64,000 nt of DNA from Sulfidibacterium sp964456625 (GTDB taxonomy: Bacteria > Bacteroidota > Bacteroidia > Bacteroidales > F082). The stretch covers positions 1-64,000 of the forward strand of contig CAYWBO010000006.1 of assembly GCA_964456625.1 (NCBI GenBank), given 5' to 3'. A model generated the notes under the pieces. That model did not search any database and was not told the origin of the DNA. It was given only the letters and a program-made list of their open reading frames with translations. Positions 52,566 through 61,417 of this stretch are shown piece by piece (the first letter of the stretch is position 1; every line of letters starts with the position of its first letter). The position numbers and the translations under genes were made by a program.

Positions 52566-53798
52566 CTACTGCAGTTTGTAGCCTTTGAAATCTTTCAGCA
52601 GGATTCTGACAGGATACCAGCTCGCCAGAAACCCGATGATCTGGACGGTGAAGAAGACGTAAATAAAGTCGAAAAATTCCATTTTTACCGGATAGGCATT
52701 GATGATATAATCACCGGTGCCATTGCCCAATTTTACAAACCCATACTTTTGCTGAAGGTACAAAATGATAAAGCCTAACAGTAAGCCTAACACGGAACTG
52801 ATCAGGCTGATCAGTATGCCCTGCCGCAGGAAGATCTGCTGTACGGATTTTTTGTCGGCCCCCATACTTTTCAAAACGGCGATGTCCTTTACTTTTTCCA
52901 CGATCAGCAATGAAATGGAACCGATCATATTGAAGGAAGCCAGAATTAAAATGAAAACCAGGATCAGGAAAACCGCCATTTTCTCAGATTTCATGATCTT
53001 ATAAAGTGTTTCGTTTTGCTGGAAACGGTTCTTCACTGAGAATTGTGTCCCAACAATCTGTTCCACTTTTTGTTGCAGCGTTTCTGACGGATTATGGTTG
53101 TTTACATAAAGTTCCACGGAAGTGACTTCATCTTTGTAATTCATGAGCTGGCGTGCCAGCCGGAGCGGGACCAGCACATATTTCTGATCAAAATCCTGCT
53201 GAACAGAGAAGACACCGGCTATAGGAACATTGCCTTCGTTGAAGGCATTTTCAAAACTGAGCAGGGAGTTAGTTCCTCTGCGGGGAACAAAAATTCCCAG
53301 CGGATCACTTCTGTCACCCGGGCTCAGTCCCAGCGACCAGGCTATCCCGGCTCCCACCACGGCATAATTAATATTACCGGACTCCAACACAAAAGTTCCG
53401 GCCTGCATCAGGCTGTCCAGTTTGCTGACTTTCATAAAATCCTTCCCGTAGCCTTTGATTTTGCCGATGTATTGTTTGTCGCCGTATTTGAACAAAGCAT
53501 CTTCTTCTACCACCGGTACCAGACAGATCACCCCCGGGAGTTTATTCAGCTTTTCCACCGGAAACTCCTGGTAGTGAAACGTTTTTCCTTCCTTTGTGGT
53601 AATTACTAAATCTGGATTGATGGATTTATACAGCGATTTAATGACCCCTTCGAAACCATTGAACACGGAAAGCACAATGATAAGGGCCGCAGTCCCGATG
53701 CCCAAACCCAGCATGGAAATGGCAGAGATTAAGTTGATGAGATTATGCGACTTCTTTGAAAAAAGATATCGCCTGGCCATAAACGAAGGAAAATTCAT
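52566..53798 (-). CDS. LolC/LolE-type ABC transporter permease
   Basis: 410 aa. One N-terminal helix (ISMLGLGIGTAALIIVLSVFNGFEG), a large periplasmic MacB-like domain, then three C-terminal helices of the FtsX fold (VFILILASFNMIGSISLLIVEKVKDIAVLKSMGA). The family extracts outer-membrane lipoproteins from the inner membrane with LolD. No ATPase gene is adjacent, as is usual in this phylum. Convergent with lepB. Confidence 0.9.
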   Translation of the reverse strand: MNFPSFMARRYLFSKKSHNLINLISAISMLGLGIGTAALIIVLSVFNGFEGVIKSLYKSINPDLVITTKEGKTFHYQEFPVEKLNKLPGVICLVPVVEEDALFKYGDKQYIGKIKGYGKDFMKVSKLDSLMQAGTFVLESGNINYAVVGAGIAWSLGLSPGDRSDPLGIFVPRRGTNSLLSFENAFNEGNVPIAGVFSVQQDFDQKYVLVPLRLARQLMNYKDEVTSVELYVNNHNPSETLQQKVEQIVGTQFSVKNRFQQNETLYKIMKSEKMAVFLILVFILILASFNMIGSISLLIVEKVKDIAVLKSMGADKKSVQQIFLRQGILISLISSVLGLLLGFIILYLQQKYGFVKLGNGTGDYIINAYPVKMEFFDFIYVFFTVQIIGFLASWYPVRILLKDFKGYKLQ

Positions 53799-53993
53799 AG
53801 CGCTTCCGCTCTTTTGAATACAAATATCCGATATTTCCCCGAACTTATCCTGAAATATTTCTGTTTGATGACGCAGTGCTGAACGCTGTCGAAATAATCC
53901 TTGAAAATGAAAGCAATAACTACCATCATGTGGATTATTCTTAATTTTGCCGGAAATACTTATTCTGATTAAAATTGGTTTTGAACCGTTGAG

Positions 53994-54818
53994 ATGAAGT
54001 TGTTTTGTAGAAGATACGGAGATTCGGGAGCGCAGCCGCTGATCATTTTACATGGACTATTCGGGACGTCAGACAACTGGGTAAGCTACTCCCGGAGGAT
54101 TGCTGATGAAGGTTTTGAAGTTTTTGCGCTGGATCAGCGCAACCATGGACAGTCGCCTAAGAGCCCTGCTTTTAATTACCTTGCCCTGACGGATGACCTG
54201 TATGAGTTTATTGAGGATCACGGAATAGAGAACCCGGTTTTGCTGGGGCATTCTCTGGGTGGGAAAGTAGCCATGCGTTTCACCCTGGAAAACCCTGAGT
54301 TAGTGAAAAGACTGGTTGTGGTGGACATTAGCCTGAAGTCGTATCCGCCCAGGTTGGAGCATCTGAAGATCATTAAAGCCATGCGTACCTTAGATCCGTC
54401 ACAAATCAGCAACCGAAGTGAAGCGGAAGAAAAAATCGCCGGAATGTTGCCTGAGATGCGCATCCGTCAGTTTGTGCTGAAAAACCTGCACCGGACCCCG
54501 GAGAATGGCTTTGAGTGGCGACTGAATATCGACGGAATAGAACCGAATCTGAATGAAATGTTTGACGGTATAAATCTGGATGAAACTTTCGAAAAGCCTA
54601 CGCTTTTCATCAAAGGGGGCGCTTCCAACTACATTGTACTCGACGATTTTCCGCATATCCGGAAAAACTTCCCGAACGCTGAGATCATCACCATCGACGG
54701 GACTTCACACTGGGTGCAGGTAGAAGCCCCGGAGCGTTTTTTTCAACTGACTTCCGGATTTATGAACGGCAACCCGTCGTGGTATGGAGATGTACAACAG
54801 GGAGCCGAAAGAAATTAA
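53994..54818 (+). CDS. Alpha/beta hydrolase, YbfF-like esterase
   Basis: 274 aa. Oxyanion region ILHGLFGTSDNWV, nucleophile elbow LGHSLGGKVAMRF with Ser near residue 88, and catalytic His in TSHWVQVEAPERFF. The layout matches YbfF and related small esterases/thioesterases; the substrate is unknown. It stands alone, divergent from the LolCE-type permease. Confidence 0.88.
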   Translation: MKLFCRRYGDSGAQPLIILHGLFGTSDNWVSYSRRIADEGFEVFALDQRNHGQSPKSPAFNYLALTDDLYEFIEDHGIENPVLLGHSLGGKVAMRFTLENPELVKRLVVVDISLKSYPPRLEHLKIIKAMRTLDPSQISNRSEAEEKIAGMLPEMRIRQFVLKNLHRTPENGFEWRLNIDGIEPNLNEMFDGINLDETFEKPTLFIKGGASNYIVLDDFPHIRKNFPNAEIITIDGTSHWVQVEAPERFFQLTSGFMNGNPSWYGDVQQGAERN

Positions 54819-54892
54819 CTCCTTCACTGGCACAATATTTATTTTTTATAAGCTCATACGGGTGAATTGAAAATTTCACTGGCATGAAAAAT

Positions 54893-54930
54893 GAAAGGAT
54901 TCTGCATCATAATTAATGCAGAAACCTTTC
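54893..54930. repeat. Interrupted hairpin before the CheB-CheR gene
   Basis: GAAAGG-AT-TCTGCAT (54893-54907) pairs with ATGCAGA-AA-CCTTTC (54916-54930), 13 pairs around a 2-by-2 internal loop. No T run follows, so it is not a standard terminator. It may be an mRNA structure or protein site. Confidence 0.4.
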
Positions 54931-55049
54931 AGAACATCCTCCGAAATTGTGAAGTTTAGAGTCTCGAATGATTTTCGGAAAGTGAAGAGATAGAAATTTA
55001 TTTTGAAGAATATGAAAAGATTAAGTAACTTTATCCAAAATAGTTCAGA

Positions 55050-57656
55050 ATGAAGAAAATAAGGGCAGCGGAGGAAAAATCTACAGTAGAAAAGACAACA
55101 TTAAAAGATGGGACCGATCTATTCCCGATTGTTGGTATTGGGGCATCTGCCGGTGGGCTGGATGCATTGGAACAATTTTTTCAAAACATGCCTGAAAATT
55201 CAGGGATGGCTTTTGTGGTGATCCAGCATCTCGATCCAAATCACAGCGGTATTATGCCTGAGCTATTACAGCGCATAACTTCCATGAAGGTCTTTCAGGC
55301 AGCGGATCACCTGAAGGTAAAACCAAATTATGTGTATGTGATTCCTCCCAACAAAAGTCTTGCGATTTTGAAAGGGTCGCTTCATTTGTTCGATCCGGTT
55401 GAATCGCGAGGTCTGCGTCTGCCCATTGACATTTTCTTTCGATCACTGGCTGATGACTGTCTCGAAAGAAGTATTGGGATTATCCTTTCGGGGATGGGGT
55501 CTGATGGTAGTCTGGGCCTTCATGCCATTAAAGAAAAAAACGGACTTGTACTTGTCCAGGAGCCTTCATCAGCCAAATTTGATTCCATGCCCCGCAGTGC
55601 TATTGATTCTGTGGTAGTTGATATTGTGGCTCCTGTTAATGAATTGCCAGGTAAACTGATTTCTTTTCTCAAGTTAAATCCGGGAAGTAATAAAAAAATT
55701 AAAATTGAAAGTAAAGAAAGAAGCAACATTGATAAAATTATCATCCTGATCCGTGATCAAACCGGCCATGATTTTTCTATGTACAAGAAAACCACATTGT
55801 TCCGAAGGATAGAAAGACGAAAAGGGGTTCATGAAATTGAAAATATCGCCAACTATGTTCGTTTTTTGCAGGAAAACCCGAATGAGGTAGAGATACTTTT
55901 TAAAGAATTACTTATCGGGGTTACGAGCTTTTTCCGTGATACAGCCGTGTGGGAAATGCTCAGGGAAAGAGTACTTCCGGGAATGATAAAACAACTCCCC
56001 AATGATTACCAAATGCGTGCCTGGGTTACGGGATGTTCCAGCGGTGAAGAAGCCTACTCGCTGGCCATTGTTTTTAAAGAGGTAATGGAAGATTTTGGGA
56101 AGCATAAGAACATATCATTACAAATATTTGCAACTGATATCGATAATGATGCCGTTGAAAAAGCCCGAAAAGGTTTTTTTCCAAAAAATATTGCTTCAGA
56201 TATCTCACCTGAGCGGATCAACCAATTTTTTAACCCTGACGGTGAAGGTTACCGCATTAAAACTTCCATTCGCGAAATGGTGGTGTTTGCATCCCAGAAT
56301 GTAGTCAGGGATCCTCCCTTTACAAAGCTTGACATTCTCACTTGCCGCAACATGCTTATATACATGGAGCCCGTATTGCAAAAAAAGCTCATGACTCTTT
56401 TTAGTTACAGCCTTAACCCAGCCGGAATTTTGTTAATAGGGACTTCGGAAACACTCGATCTCCAAAATGAAGCCTTTAAAGTGGTAGATCCAAAACTTAA
56501 GATTTTTAAACGATCAACAACAAATTTGGTGAGAGAATTCGTAGATTTTCCGAGCTCTTTCGACCATCCGAAAATATCGGCAGACGAGACGGCTCTTCCC
56601 CCAAAAAATATTGACAACGTGCAGTCGGTTGTCGATCAGATTTTAATACAGCGGTTTGCGCCTGCAAGTGTTCTTGTGAACAATCGGGGCGATATCATAT
56701 ATATTACCGGGCGCACAGGAAAATATCTTGAACCGGTTGCAGGAAAGGCAAACTGGAACATCCATGCCATGGCGCGCGAGGGATTGCGCCAGGAACTTCT
56801 GACTGCATTCCGCAAAATATCAAATAATTTTGATCCGATAATTCTCCACAATTTAAAAGTCGGAACCGACGGGGGTACCCAATATGTTACCGTAACGGTT
56901 CAACGTATTGACAATCCTGAATCCATCAGAGGCATGATTATGGTGGTTTTTAAAGATATAGAAACCCCGCTTTCGAAGTCTAGTGCATCTGCAAAAGGTA
57001 CCGGTCACGTTTCCGCCGCAATACAGAAGGAGTTGGAACTTGAACTAAAACGCGCGAATGAGGAGATCCAAAGCATTCGGGAGCAGATGCAAACATCTCA
57101 GGAAGAATTGAAATCTGCGAATGAAGAGCTGCAATCAACGAACGAAGAACTTCAATCTGCCAACGAGGAGCTTACCACATCCAAGGAAGAAATGCAAAGT
57201 CTCAATGAGGAGCTTCAGACCGTTAATATAGAACTACAAAGTAAAGTGAGTGATTTTGTAAAGGCAAACGATGATATGAAAAACTTGCTTAATAGCACTG
57301 AAGTAGCTTCGCTGTTTCTTGATAAAGATTTAAATGTCAGGCGATTTACTGATGCGGTTACTACTATTTTTAAACTCCGTACCAGTGATATCGGCAGGCC
57401 TTTTACAGATATTGTCAACAGTTTGATATATAGTGAAATAGCTACCCGGGCGCAACAAGTAATCAAAACTTTAATTACAGTTGACGAGGCTGTAAAAACA
57501 AACGATGGAAAGTGGTATAATGTTCGTATTCTGCCTTATCGGACCATCGAAGACCGTATTGACGGATTGGTTATAACGTTTAATGATATTACAATAATGA
57601 AAAAGCTGGAAATGGAGTTACGCGAAGCCAGAGATGCATTGGGGAAAAGGAAATAA
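55050..57656 (+). CDS. CheB-CheR-PAS fusion protein
   Basis: 868 aa. CheB methylesterase domain at about residues 25-205: GIGASAGGLDAL with the catalytic Ser, VIQHLDPNHSG with His, LSGMGSDGSLGLHAIK with Asp. CheR methyltransferase at about 225-490: GVTSFFRDTAVWEML, VTGCSSGEEAYSLAI for SAM, FATDIDNDAVEKA. PAS-like regions flank a coiled coil with repeated NEELQS units (about 660-735). There is no receiver domain. The following PAS histidine kinase lies 23 bases downstream, and no chemoreceptor or flagellar gene is present, so this is probably a signalling module outside chemotaxis. Confidence 0.93.
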   Translation: MKKIRAAEEKSTVEKTTLKDGTDLFPIVGIGASAGGLDALEQFFQNMPENSGMAFVVIQHLDPNHSGIMPELLQRITSMKVFQAADHLKVKPNYVYVIPPNKSLAILKGSLHLFDPVESRGLRLPIDIFFRSLADDCLERSIGIILSGMGSDGSLGLHAIKEKNGLVLVQEPSSAKFDSMPRSAIDSVVVDIVAPVNELPGKLISFLKLNPGSNKKIKIESKERSNIDKIIILIRDQTGHDFSMYKKTTLFRRIERRKGVHEIENIANYVRFLQENPNEVEILFKELLIGVTSFFRDTAVWEMLRERVLPGMIKQLPNDYQMRAWVTGCSSGEEAYSLAIVFKEVMEDFGKHKNISLQIFATDIDNDAVEKARKGFFPKNIASDISPERINQFFNPDGEGYRIKTSIREMVVFASQNVVRDPPFTKLDILTCRNMLIYMEPVLQKKLMTLFSYSLNPAGILLIGTSETLDLQNEAFKVVDPKLKIFKRSTTNLVREFVDFPSSFDHPKISADETALPPKNIDNVQSVVDQILIQRFAPASVLVNNRGDIIYITGRTGKYLEPVAGKANWNIHAMAREGLRQELLTAFRKISNNFDPIILHNLKVGTDGGTQYVTVTVQRIDNPESIRGMIMVVFKDIETPLSKSSASAKGTGHVSAAIQKELELELKRANEEIQSIREQMQTSQEELKSANEELQSTNEELQSANEELTTSKEEMQSLNEELQTVNIELQSKVSDFVKANDDMKNLLNSTEVASLFLDKDLNVRRFTDAVTTIFKLRTSDIGRPFTDIVNSLIYSEIATRAQQVIKTLITVDEAVKTNDGKWYNVRILPYRTIEDRIDGLVITFNDITIMKKLEMELREARDALGKRK

Positions 57657-57679
57657 ATGGCAAACCAACAAATGGAATC

Positions 57680-58954
57680 ATGAAAAAAAAAGGAACATCG
57701 TCACAAGATGCTGACACACTTCGTCAAAAGGCTGAAGAGTTGCTAAAAATTAAATCTGCCGGTTCTACTATTGCCCTGGCGGAATCTGATGCACTAAGAC
57801 TTCTGCATGAGTTGGAAGTACACCAAATTGAGTTGGAATTACAGAACAAGGACCTTGTTCAAGCCAAAGAAACTGAAAGGATTACAGCTGAAAAATACAT
57901 TGCTTTATACGATTTTGCCCCTACGGGTTATTTTACACTTTCCACCGAGGGCAATATCATTAATTTGAACCTGACCGGAGCAAAACTGTTGGGTAAGGAA
58001 CGAGGTCATTTAAAGAAAAGCAGATTTAATTTTTTTATATCTGACGATACAGCGCATATCTTTAACCGATTTTTCGAAAAAGTATTTAGTGGCAAAAGCA
58101 AAGAGTTTTGTGAAATAAGAATTAAGACCCCAGATGATACCCCGCTGTTTGTCCAACTGATTGGCATTACCGACAGTAATAGAGAATTATGTTTTTTAGC
58201 TGCAGTGGACATCACGCAACGCAGGTTGGCTGAAGACGTGTTGAAAGAAAGGGAAATTCAATTAAGGGAACTTAATGCCACCAAAGACAAATTTTTCTTC
58301 ATCATTGCTCATGATCTGAAAAACCCTTTTAATAGCATTTTAGGCTTTTGTGAACTGTTAAAAAGAGAAATTGAATTCAAGGATTTTGAGGCCGTTGAGC
58401 AATATGCTGATATCATTTATTCTGGGGTTGACCGTACGTTAAAGCTGTTGGAAAACCTTTTAACCTGGGCAAGGGCGCAGCAAGGGAAAATCCCGTTTGT
58501 ACCCAAAAGCATTTTATTGAATAAGATTGTTGATAGCCAAATTGAGGATTTAAGGTGTATTGCTGATCGTAAAAATATCAGGTTATTTTCCAATTTCCAT
58601 CAAAAAATAACCATCATTGCCGACGAGAATATGATTAAAACAATTCTAAGAAATCTGATTTCTAATGCGATAAAGTTCACAGACAAAAATGGTACTGTCG
58701 GTATTAGTGCTGAAGTTAAAAACGGGAATGTTGAAACATCGGTTTTGGATGACGGGATGGGCATGACATCAGAGGAAATCAACAACCTTTTCAAAATGGA
58801 GACCAGTTTCTCAACTCCCGGCACAGAAAATGAAAGGGGGTCTGGTCTTGGATTGCTGCTTTGCATGGAGTTCGTAAAAAAGCATAATGGAAAAATATGG
58901 GTAGATAGTGAGCCGGGAAAAGGAAGCGTATTTAAATTTACAATTCCAATGTAA
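57680..58954 (+). CDS. PAS domain sensor histidine kinase
   Basis: 424 aa, no membrane segment. N-terminal helical region (LLHELEVHQIELELQNKDL) common in proteins paired with CheB-CheR fusions, PAS domain at about residues 75-180 (YDFAPTGYFTLSTEGNI), HisKA with phosphorylated His in FIIAHDLKNPFNSILGF, and HATPase with NLISNAIKFTD, DDGMGM and GSGLGLLL. Cytoplasmic kinase; the cognate regulator is not in the window. Cotranscribed with the CheB-CheR gene. Confidence 0.93.
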   Translation: MKKKGTSSQDADTLRQKAEELLKIKSAGSTIALAESDALRLLHELEVHQIELELQNKDLVQAKETERITAEKYIALYDFAPTGYFTLSTEGNIINLNLTGAKLLGKERGHLKKSRFNFFISDDTAHIFNRFFEKVFSGKSKEFCEIRIKTPDDTPLFVQLIGITDSNRELCFLAAVDITQRRLAEDVLKEREIQLRELNATKDKFFFIIAHDLKNPFNSILGFCELLKREIEFKDFEAVEQYADIIYSGVDRTLKLLENLLTWARAQQGKIPFVPKSILLNKIVDSQIEDLRCIADRKNIRLFSNFHQKITIIADENMIKTILRNLISNAIKFTDKNGTVGISAEVKNGNVETSVLDDGMGMTSEEINNLFKMETSFSTPGTENERGSGLGLLLCMEFVKKHNGKIWVDSEPGKGSVFKFTIPM

Positions 58955-59259
58955 GTCCATGGGTTTTCCCTTATTCCTGAGGCATAAATTTAAAAAGCGT
59001 AGCACATTGAAATTTGTAAGCCAACGAACCTCGATAATGGAGCGTATCGTAATAAAGGGTGGCAACAAATAAAAATTTTTCTTCTTATTGATGCCACGAC
59101 AGCTTGCCGAGAGGTAGTTCGTTTTTGAGCTGAAGATCAAATATTTTCGATAACTTATGTCGTACTGTTTCATTGGAAAAATTTAACTTTTTGCGGAAAT
59201 ACGAACGTTAAGTTTCTGTTAAAATTTATTTAAATAGGTACTTGATAACTGAAATTATA

Positions 59260-59267
59260 TATTTTTG
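59260..59267 (+). promoter_or_regulatory. Candidate -7 element of the cysK leader
   Basis: TATTTTTG matches TAnnTTTG; no good -33 box. Transcription would start near 59271, 30 bases before the leader ATG. Confidence 0.45.
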
Positions 59268-59300
59268 CGTGTTAGAAAATTGAAAACGTCGTTAGAAATT

Positions 59301-59375
59301 ATGAAGTTTACTTTTAGCCATAACGTTTGTTGTTGTCATCTCAGGAATTACTTGGGAGACTGCTGTTGTTGCTAA
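59301..59375 (+). CDS. Cysteine-rich leader peptide of the cysK attenuator
   Basis: 24 codons: MKFTFSHNV, CCC, HLRNYLGD, CCCC, stop. Seven of the 24 residues are cysteine, in one run of three (59328-59336) and one run of four (59361-59372) just before the stop. It lies 25 bases before the terminator and 90 bases before cysK, the cysteine synthase gene. Ribosome stalling at Cys codons when charged tRNA-Cys is short would explain the runs. GAGACT (59356-59361), between the runs, can pair with AGTCTC (59420-59425) of the terminator 3' side, a possible antiterminator. Translation itself is not proven. Confidence 0.75.
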   Translation: MKFTFSHNVCCCHLRNYLGDCCCC

Positions 59376-59400
59376 AGAGGAAACATAAAAATAGATATCG

Positions 59401-59440
59401 AACCCTCAATGAGCCGCTAAGTCTCGTTGAGGGTTTTTTG
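59401..59440 (+). terminator. Attenuator terminator before cysK
   Basis: 13-bp stem AACCCTCAATGAG (59401-59413) with CTCGTTGAGGGTT (59423-59435), one G-U pair, 9-base loop, T run. It sits between the leader ORF and cysK, so it must be bypassed for cysK expression. Confidence 0.88.
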
Positions 59441-59465
59441 TTAAATCATCATCAAATTAAAAATC

Positions 59466-60386
59466 ATGGAAAACACAAATAAACCTTTGGAGCTCGTGGG
59501 TAAAACTCCGTTGATATCATTAAACAAGATCAGTTCGGACACCGGTGCCAACATCCTGGCGAAAGCCGAATTCATGAACAACGGCGGTTCTGTAAAAGAC
59601 CGTATTGCCAAAGCCATGATTGAAAAGGCCGAAAGCGACGGCTCCTTAAAACCGGGAGGAACCATTGTGGAAGCCACCAGCGGAAACACGGGCATCGGCC
59701 TGGCCTGGGTGGGAAAAACCAAAGGCTACAACGTGATCCTGACTATGCCTGAATCCATGAGCCTGGAACGCCGAAATCTGTTGAAAGCTTACGGTGCCAC
59801 GCTGGTGTTAACGCCTGCGGCTGAAGGTATGGGTGGCGCCATCGCGAAATCGCAGGAAATTGCAAAAAATGCAGAAAATTTTTTTATGCCCATGCAATTT
59901 GAAAACAGCGCCAATCCGTTGGCTCACTATAAAACAACAGGTCCTGAAATCTGGGAACAATCCGGAGGAAAAGTGGATGTTCTGATTGCCGGCGTGGGCA
60001 CCGGAGGGACCCTCTCAGGAGCAGGAAGATATCTGAAAGAAAAAAATCCCGGCATCCGCATCATTGCTGTGGAACCGGAAAATTCTCCGGTGCTGTCCGG
60101 AGGTCAGAAGGGACCGCATAAAATTCAGGGTATCGGTGCCGGCTTCGTGCCGAAAACACTGGATACAACGATCTATGATGAGGTCATTAGGGTGAAAGAT
60201 GAAGATGCCATGGAGATGGCCCGCAAAGTGGCTGTTGAGGAAGGCCTGATGGTGGGCATCTCATCAGGAGCCAATATTTTCGCATCTCACGAGTACGCAA
60301 AGAATCACAGTCAGGAAAAACTAAACATCGTAACCATTCTTTGTGATACCGGGGAACGCTATTTAAGTTCTGAATTGTTTAAATAA
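59466..60386 (+). CDS. cysK: Cysteine synthase (O-acetylserine sulfhydrylase)
   Basis: 306 aa. PLP lysine in NGGSVKDRIAKAMI (Lys near residue 44), substrate loop EATSGNTGIGLAWV, phosphate-binding GVGTGGTLSGAG and the C-terminal GISSGAN. It makes cysteine from O-acetylserine and sulfide. Followed by cysE after seven bases, so the two-step pathway is one operon, apparently under the control of the upstream cysteine leader and terminator. Confidence 0.96.
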   Translation: MENTNKPLELVGKTPLISLNKISSDTGANILAKAEFMNNGGSVKDRIAKAMIEKAESDGSLKPGGTIVEATSGNTGIGLAWVGKTKGYNVILTMPESMSLERRNLLKAYGATLVLTPAAEGMGGAIAKSQEIAKNAENFFMPMQFENSANPLAHYKTTGPEIWEQSGGKVDVLIAGVGTGGTLSGAGRYLKEKNPGIRIIAVEPENSPVLSGGQKGPHKIQGIGAGFVPKTLDTTIYDEVIRVKDEDAMEMARKVAVEEGLMVGISSGANIFASHEYAKNHSQEKLNIVTILCDTGERYLSSELFK

Positions 60387-60393
60387 GAAGATC

Positions 60394-60972
60394 ATGTTTT
60401 CAACCATAGAAGCTGCATACGAAAAGGATCCTGCGCTGAAGAAGGGTATTAACTTTCTGGAAGTCTTTCTTTATCAGGGGGTCTGGGCCATCTGGCTGTA
60501 CCGGATCGCGCATTTTCTGTATGCTTTAAGAATTCCGCTGATACCACGGCTCATCTCTCAGATTGTCCGGATTCTTACCCTGATTGAAATCCATCCGGGG
60601 GCGAAAATCGGGAAAGCCTTTTTCATTGACCACGGAGCCGGCGTTGTTATTGGTGAGACCGCTGTTATCGGCGATAATGTGATGATGCATCACGGCGTTA
60701 CCCTGGGTGGCCCCGGATGGTGGGCTGTAAGCAAAAAAAATATAAAAAGACATCCTACCATCGAGGATAGCGTAGTGCTGGGTGTGGGAGCGACCGTTTT
60801 GGGAGATATTACCATAGGCAGAAATTCGAAAATCGGGGCCAATGCCCTGGTAGTAAAGGATGTTCCGCCGGATTCCGTCGTGGTTGCCGAGTTGGGGAAG
60901 TATCTCTACTACAACGGGGAAAGAGTAGGTACATCCAGCCTCGAGATGCAACCCGGCATGTGGGTTATCTGA
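60394..60972 (+). CDS. cysE: Serine O-acetyltransferase
   Basis: 192 aa, the short EpsC-type form without the long N-terminal domain of E. coli CysE. Left-handed beta-helix repeats run over about residues 65-165 (EIHPGAKIGKAFFIDHGAGVVIGETAVIGDNVMMHHGVTLGG). The catalytic His-Asp pair is in IDHG and the second His in MMHHGVTLGG. It produces O-acetylserine for CysK. Confidence 0.95.
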   Translation: MFSTIEAAYEKDPALKKGINFLEVFLYQGVWAIWLYRIAHFLYALRIPLIPRLISQIVRILTLIEIHPGAKIGKAFFIDHGAGVVIGETAVIGDNVMMHHGVTLGGPGWWAVSKKNIKRHPTIEDSVVLGVGATVLGDITIGRNSKIGANALVVKDVPPDSVVVAELGKYLYYNGERVGTSSLEMQPGMWVI

Positions 60973-61078
60973 GCGTACAGTGCATTTTATAAAATGAAGC
61001 GGCAATGTTTCTTGTTTAGATATATTTCTAAATTAGAAAGTGAGTCGTAGTTCCAACAGAAGAAAGCGGAAGTTGCAG

Positions 61079-61086
61079 TAAATTTG
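61079..61086 (+). promoter_or_regulatory. Candidate -7 element of the thioredoxin pair
   Basis: TAAATTTG matches TAnnTTTG and ends seven bases before ATG 61094, predicting a leader of only three or four bases. Confidence 0.4.
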
Positions 61087-61093
61087 CGACTTC

Positions 61094-61417
61094 ATGAAAC
61101 AGGGCTTTGTCAATATCAATTATGTGAACTGGAAGGAGCACCTTTCCAGGGGCTTGTGGCTCGTGGATTTCTGGGCCGACTGGTGTACGGCCTGTGTCGC
61201 GCAGGATAAAATTTACGATGAAATCGCCGACCTTTTCGGTGAAGAAATTTCTATCGGAAAAATTGATGTGAACGACAACCGCCTGCTGGCGGACCATTTC
61301 GGTGTTCGGAATATTCCGTTTCTGGTGGTCATGAATGAGGGTGAGATCAAAGCGCAGATGCCTGGTGTTCAGAGTAAAGAATATTTAATCAATCAAATAA
61401 AAAAACAAATTCTATGA
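61094..61417 (+). CDS. Thioredoxin-like protein, CTAC active site
   Basis: 107 aa thioredoxin fold. The active site is WADWCTACVAQ (Cys31, Cys34), so the usual CGPC/CTPC motif is CTAC. The cis-Pro loop is FGVRNIPFLVV. Cytoplasmic, without signal peptide. Its stop overlaps the start of the second thioredoxin by four bases (ATGA), so the pair is coupled. Placed after cysK-cysE, a role in cysteine or thiol redox balance is likely but not shown. Confidence 0.9.
   Translation: MKQGFVNINYVNWKEHLSRGLWLVDFWADWCTACVAQDKIYDEIADLFGEEISIGKIDVNDNRLLADHFGVRNIPFLVVMNEGEIKAQMPGVQSKEYLINQIKKQIL

Larger units (their letters stand above)
58955..59465. other. Intergenic region holding the cysK leader
   Basis: 511 bases between the histidine kinase and cysK. 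The first 300 bases show no convincing gene. The rest contains a -7 box (59260-59267), a 24-codon cysteine-rich leader ORF (59301-59375) and a strong terminator (59401-59440), the order expected of a transcription attenuator. Confidence 0.75.

Noticed and set aside
57040..57250. Near-tandem DNA repeat (NEELQS-type codons)
   Set aside because: It encodes the heptad-like coiled coil typical of CheB-CheR-PAS fusion proteins, so it is a known protein feature and not a DNA repeat element.
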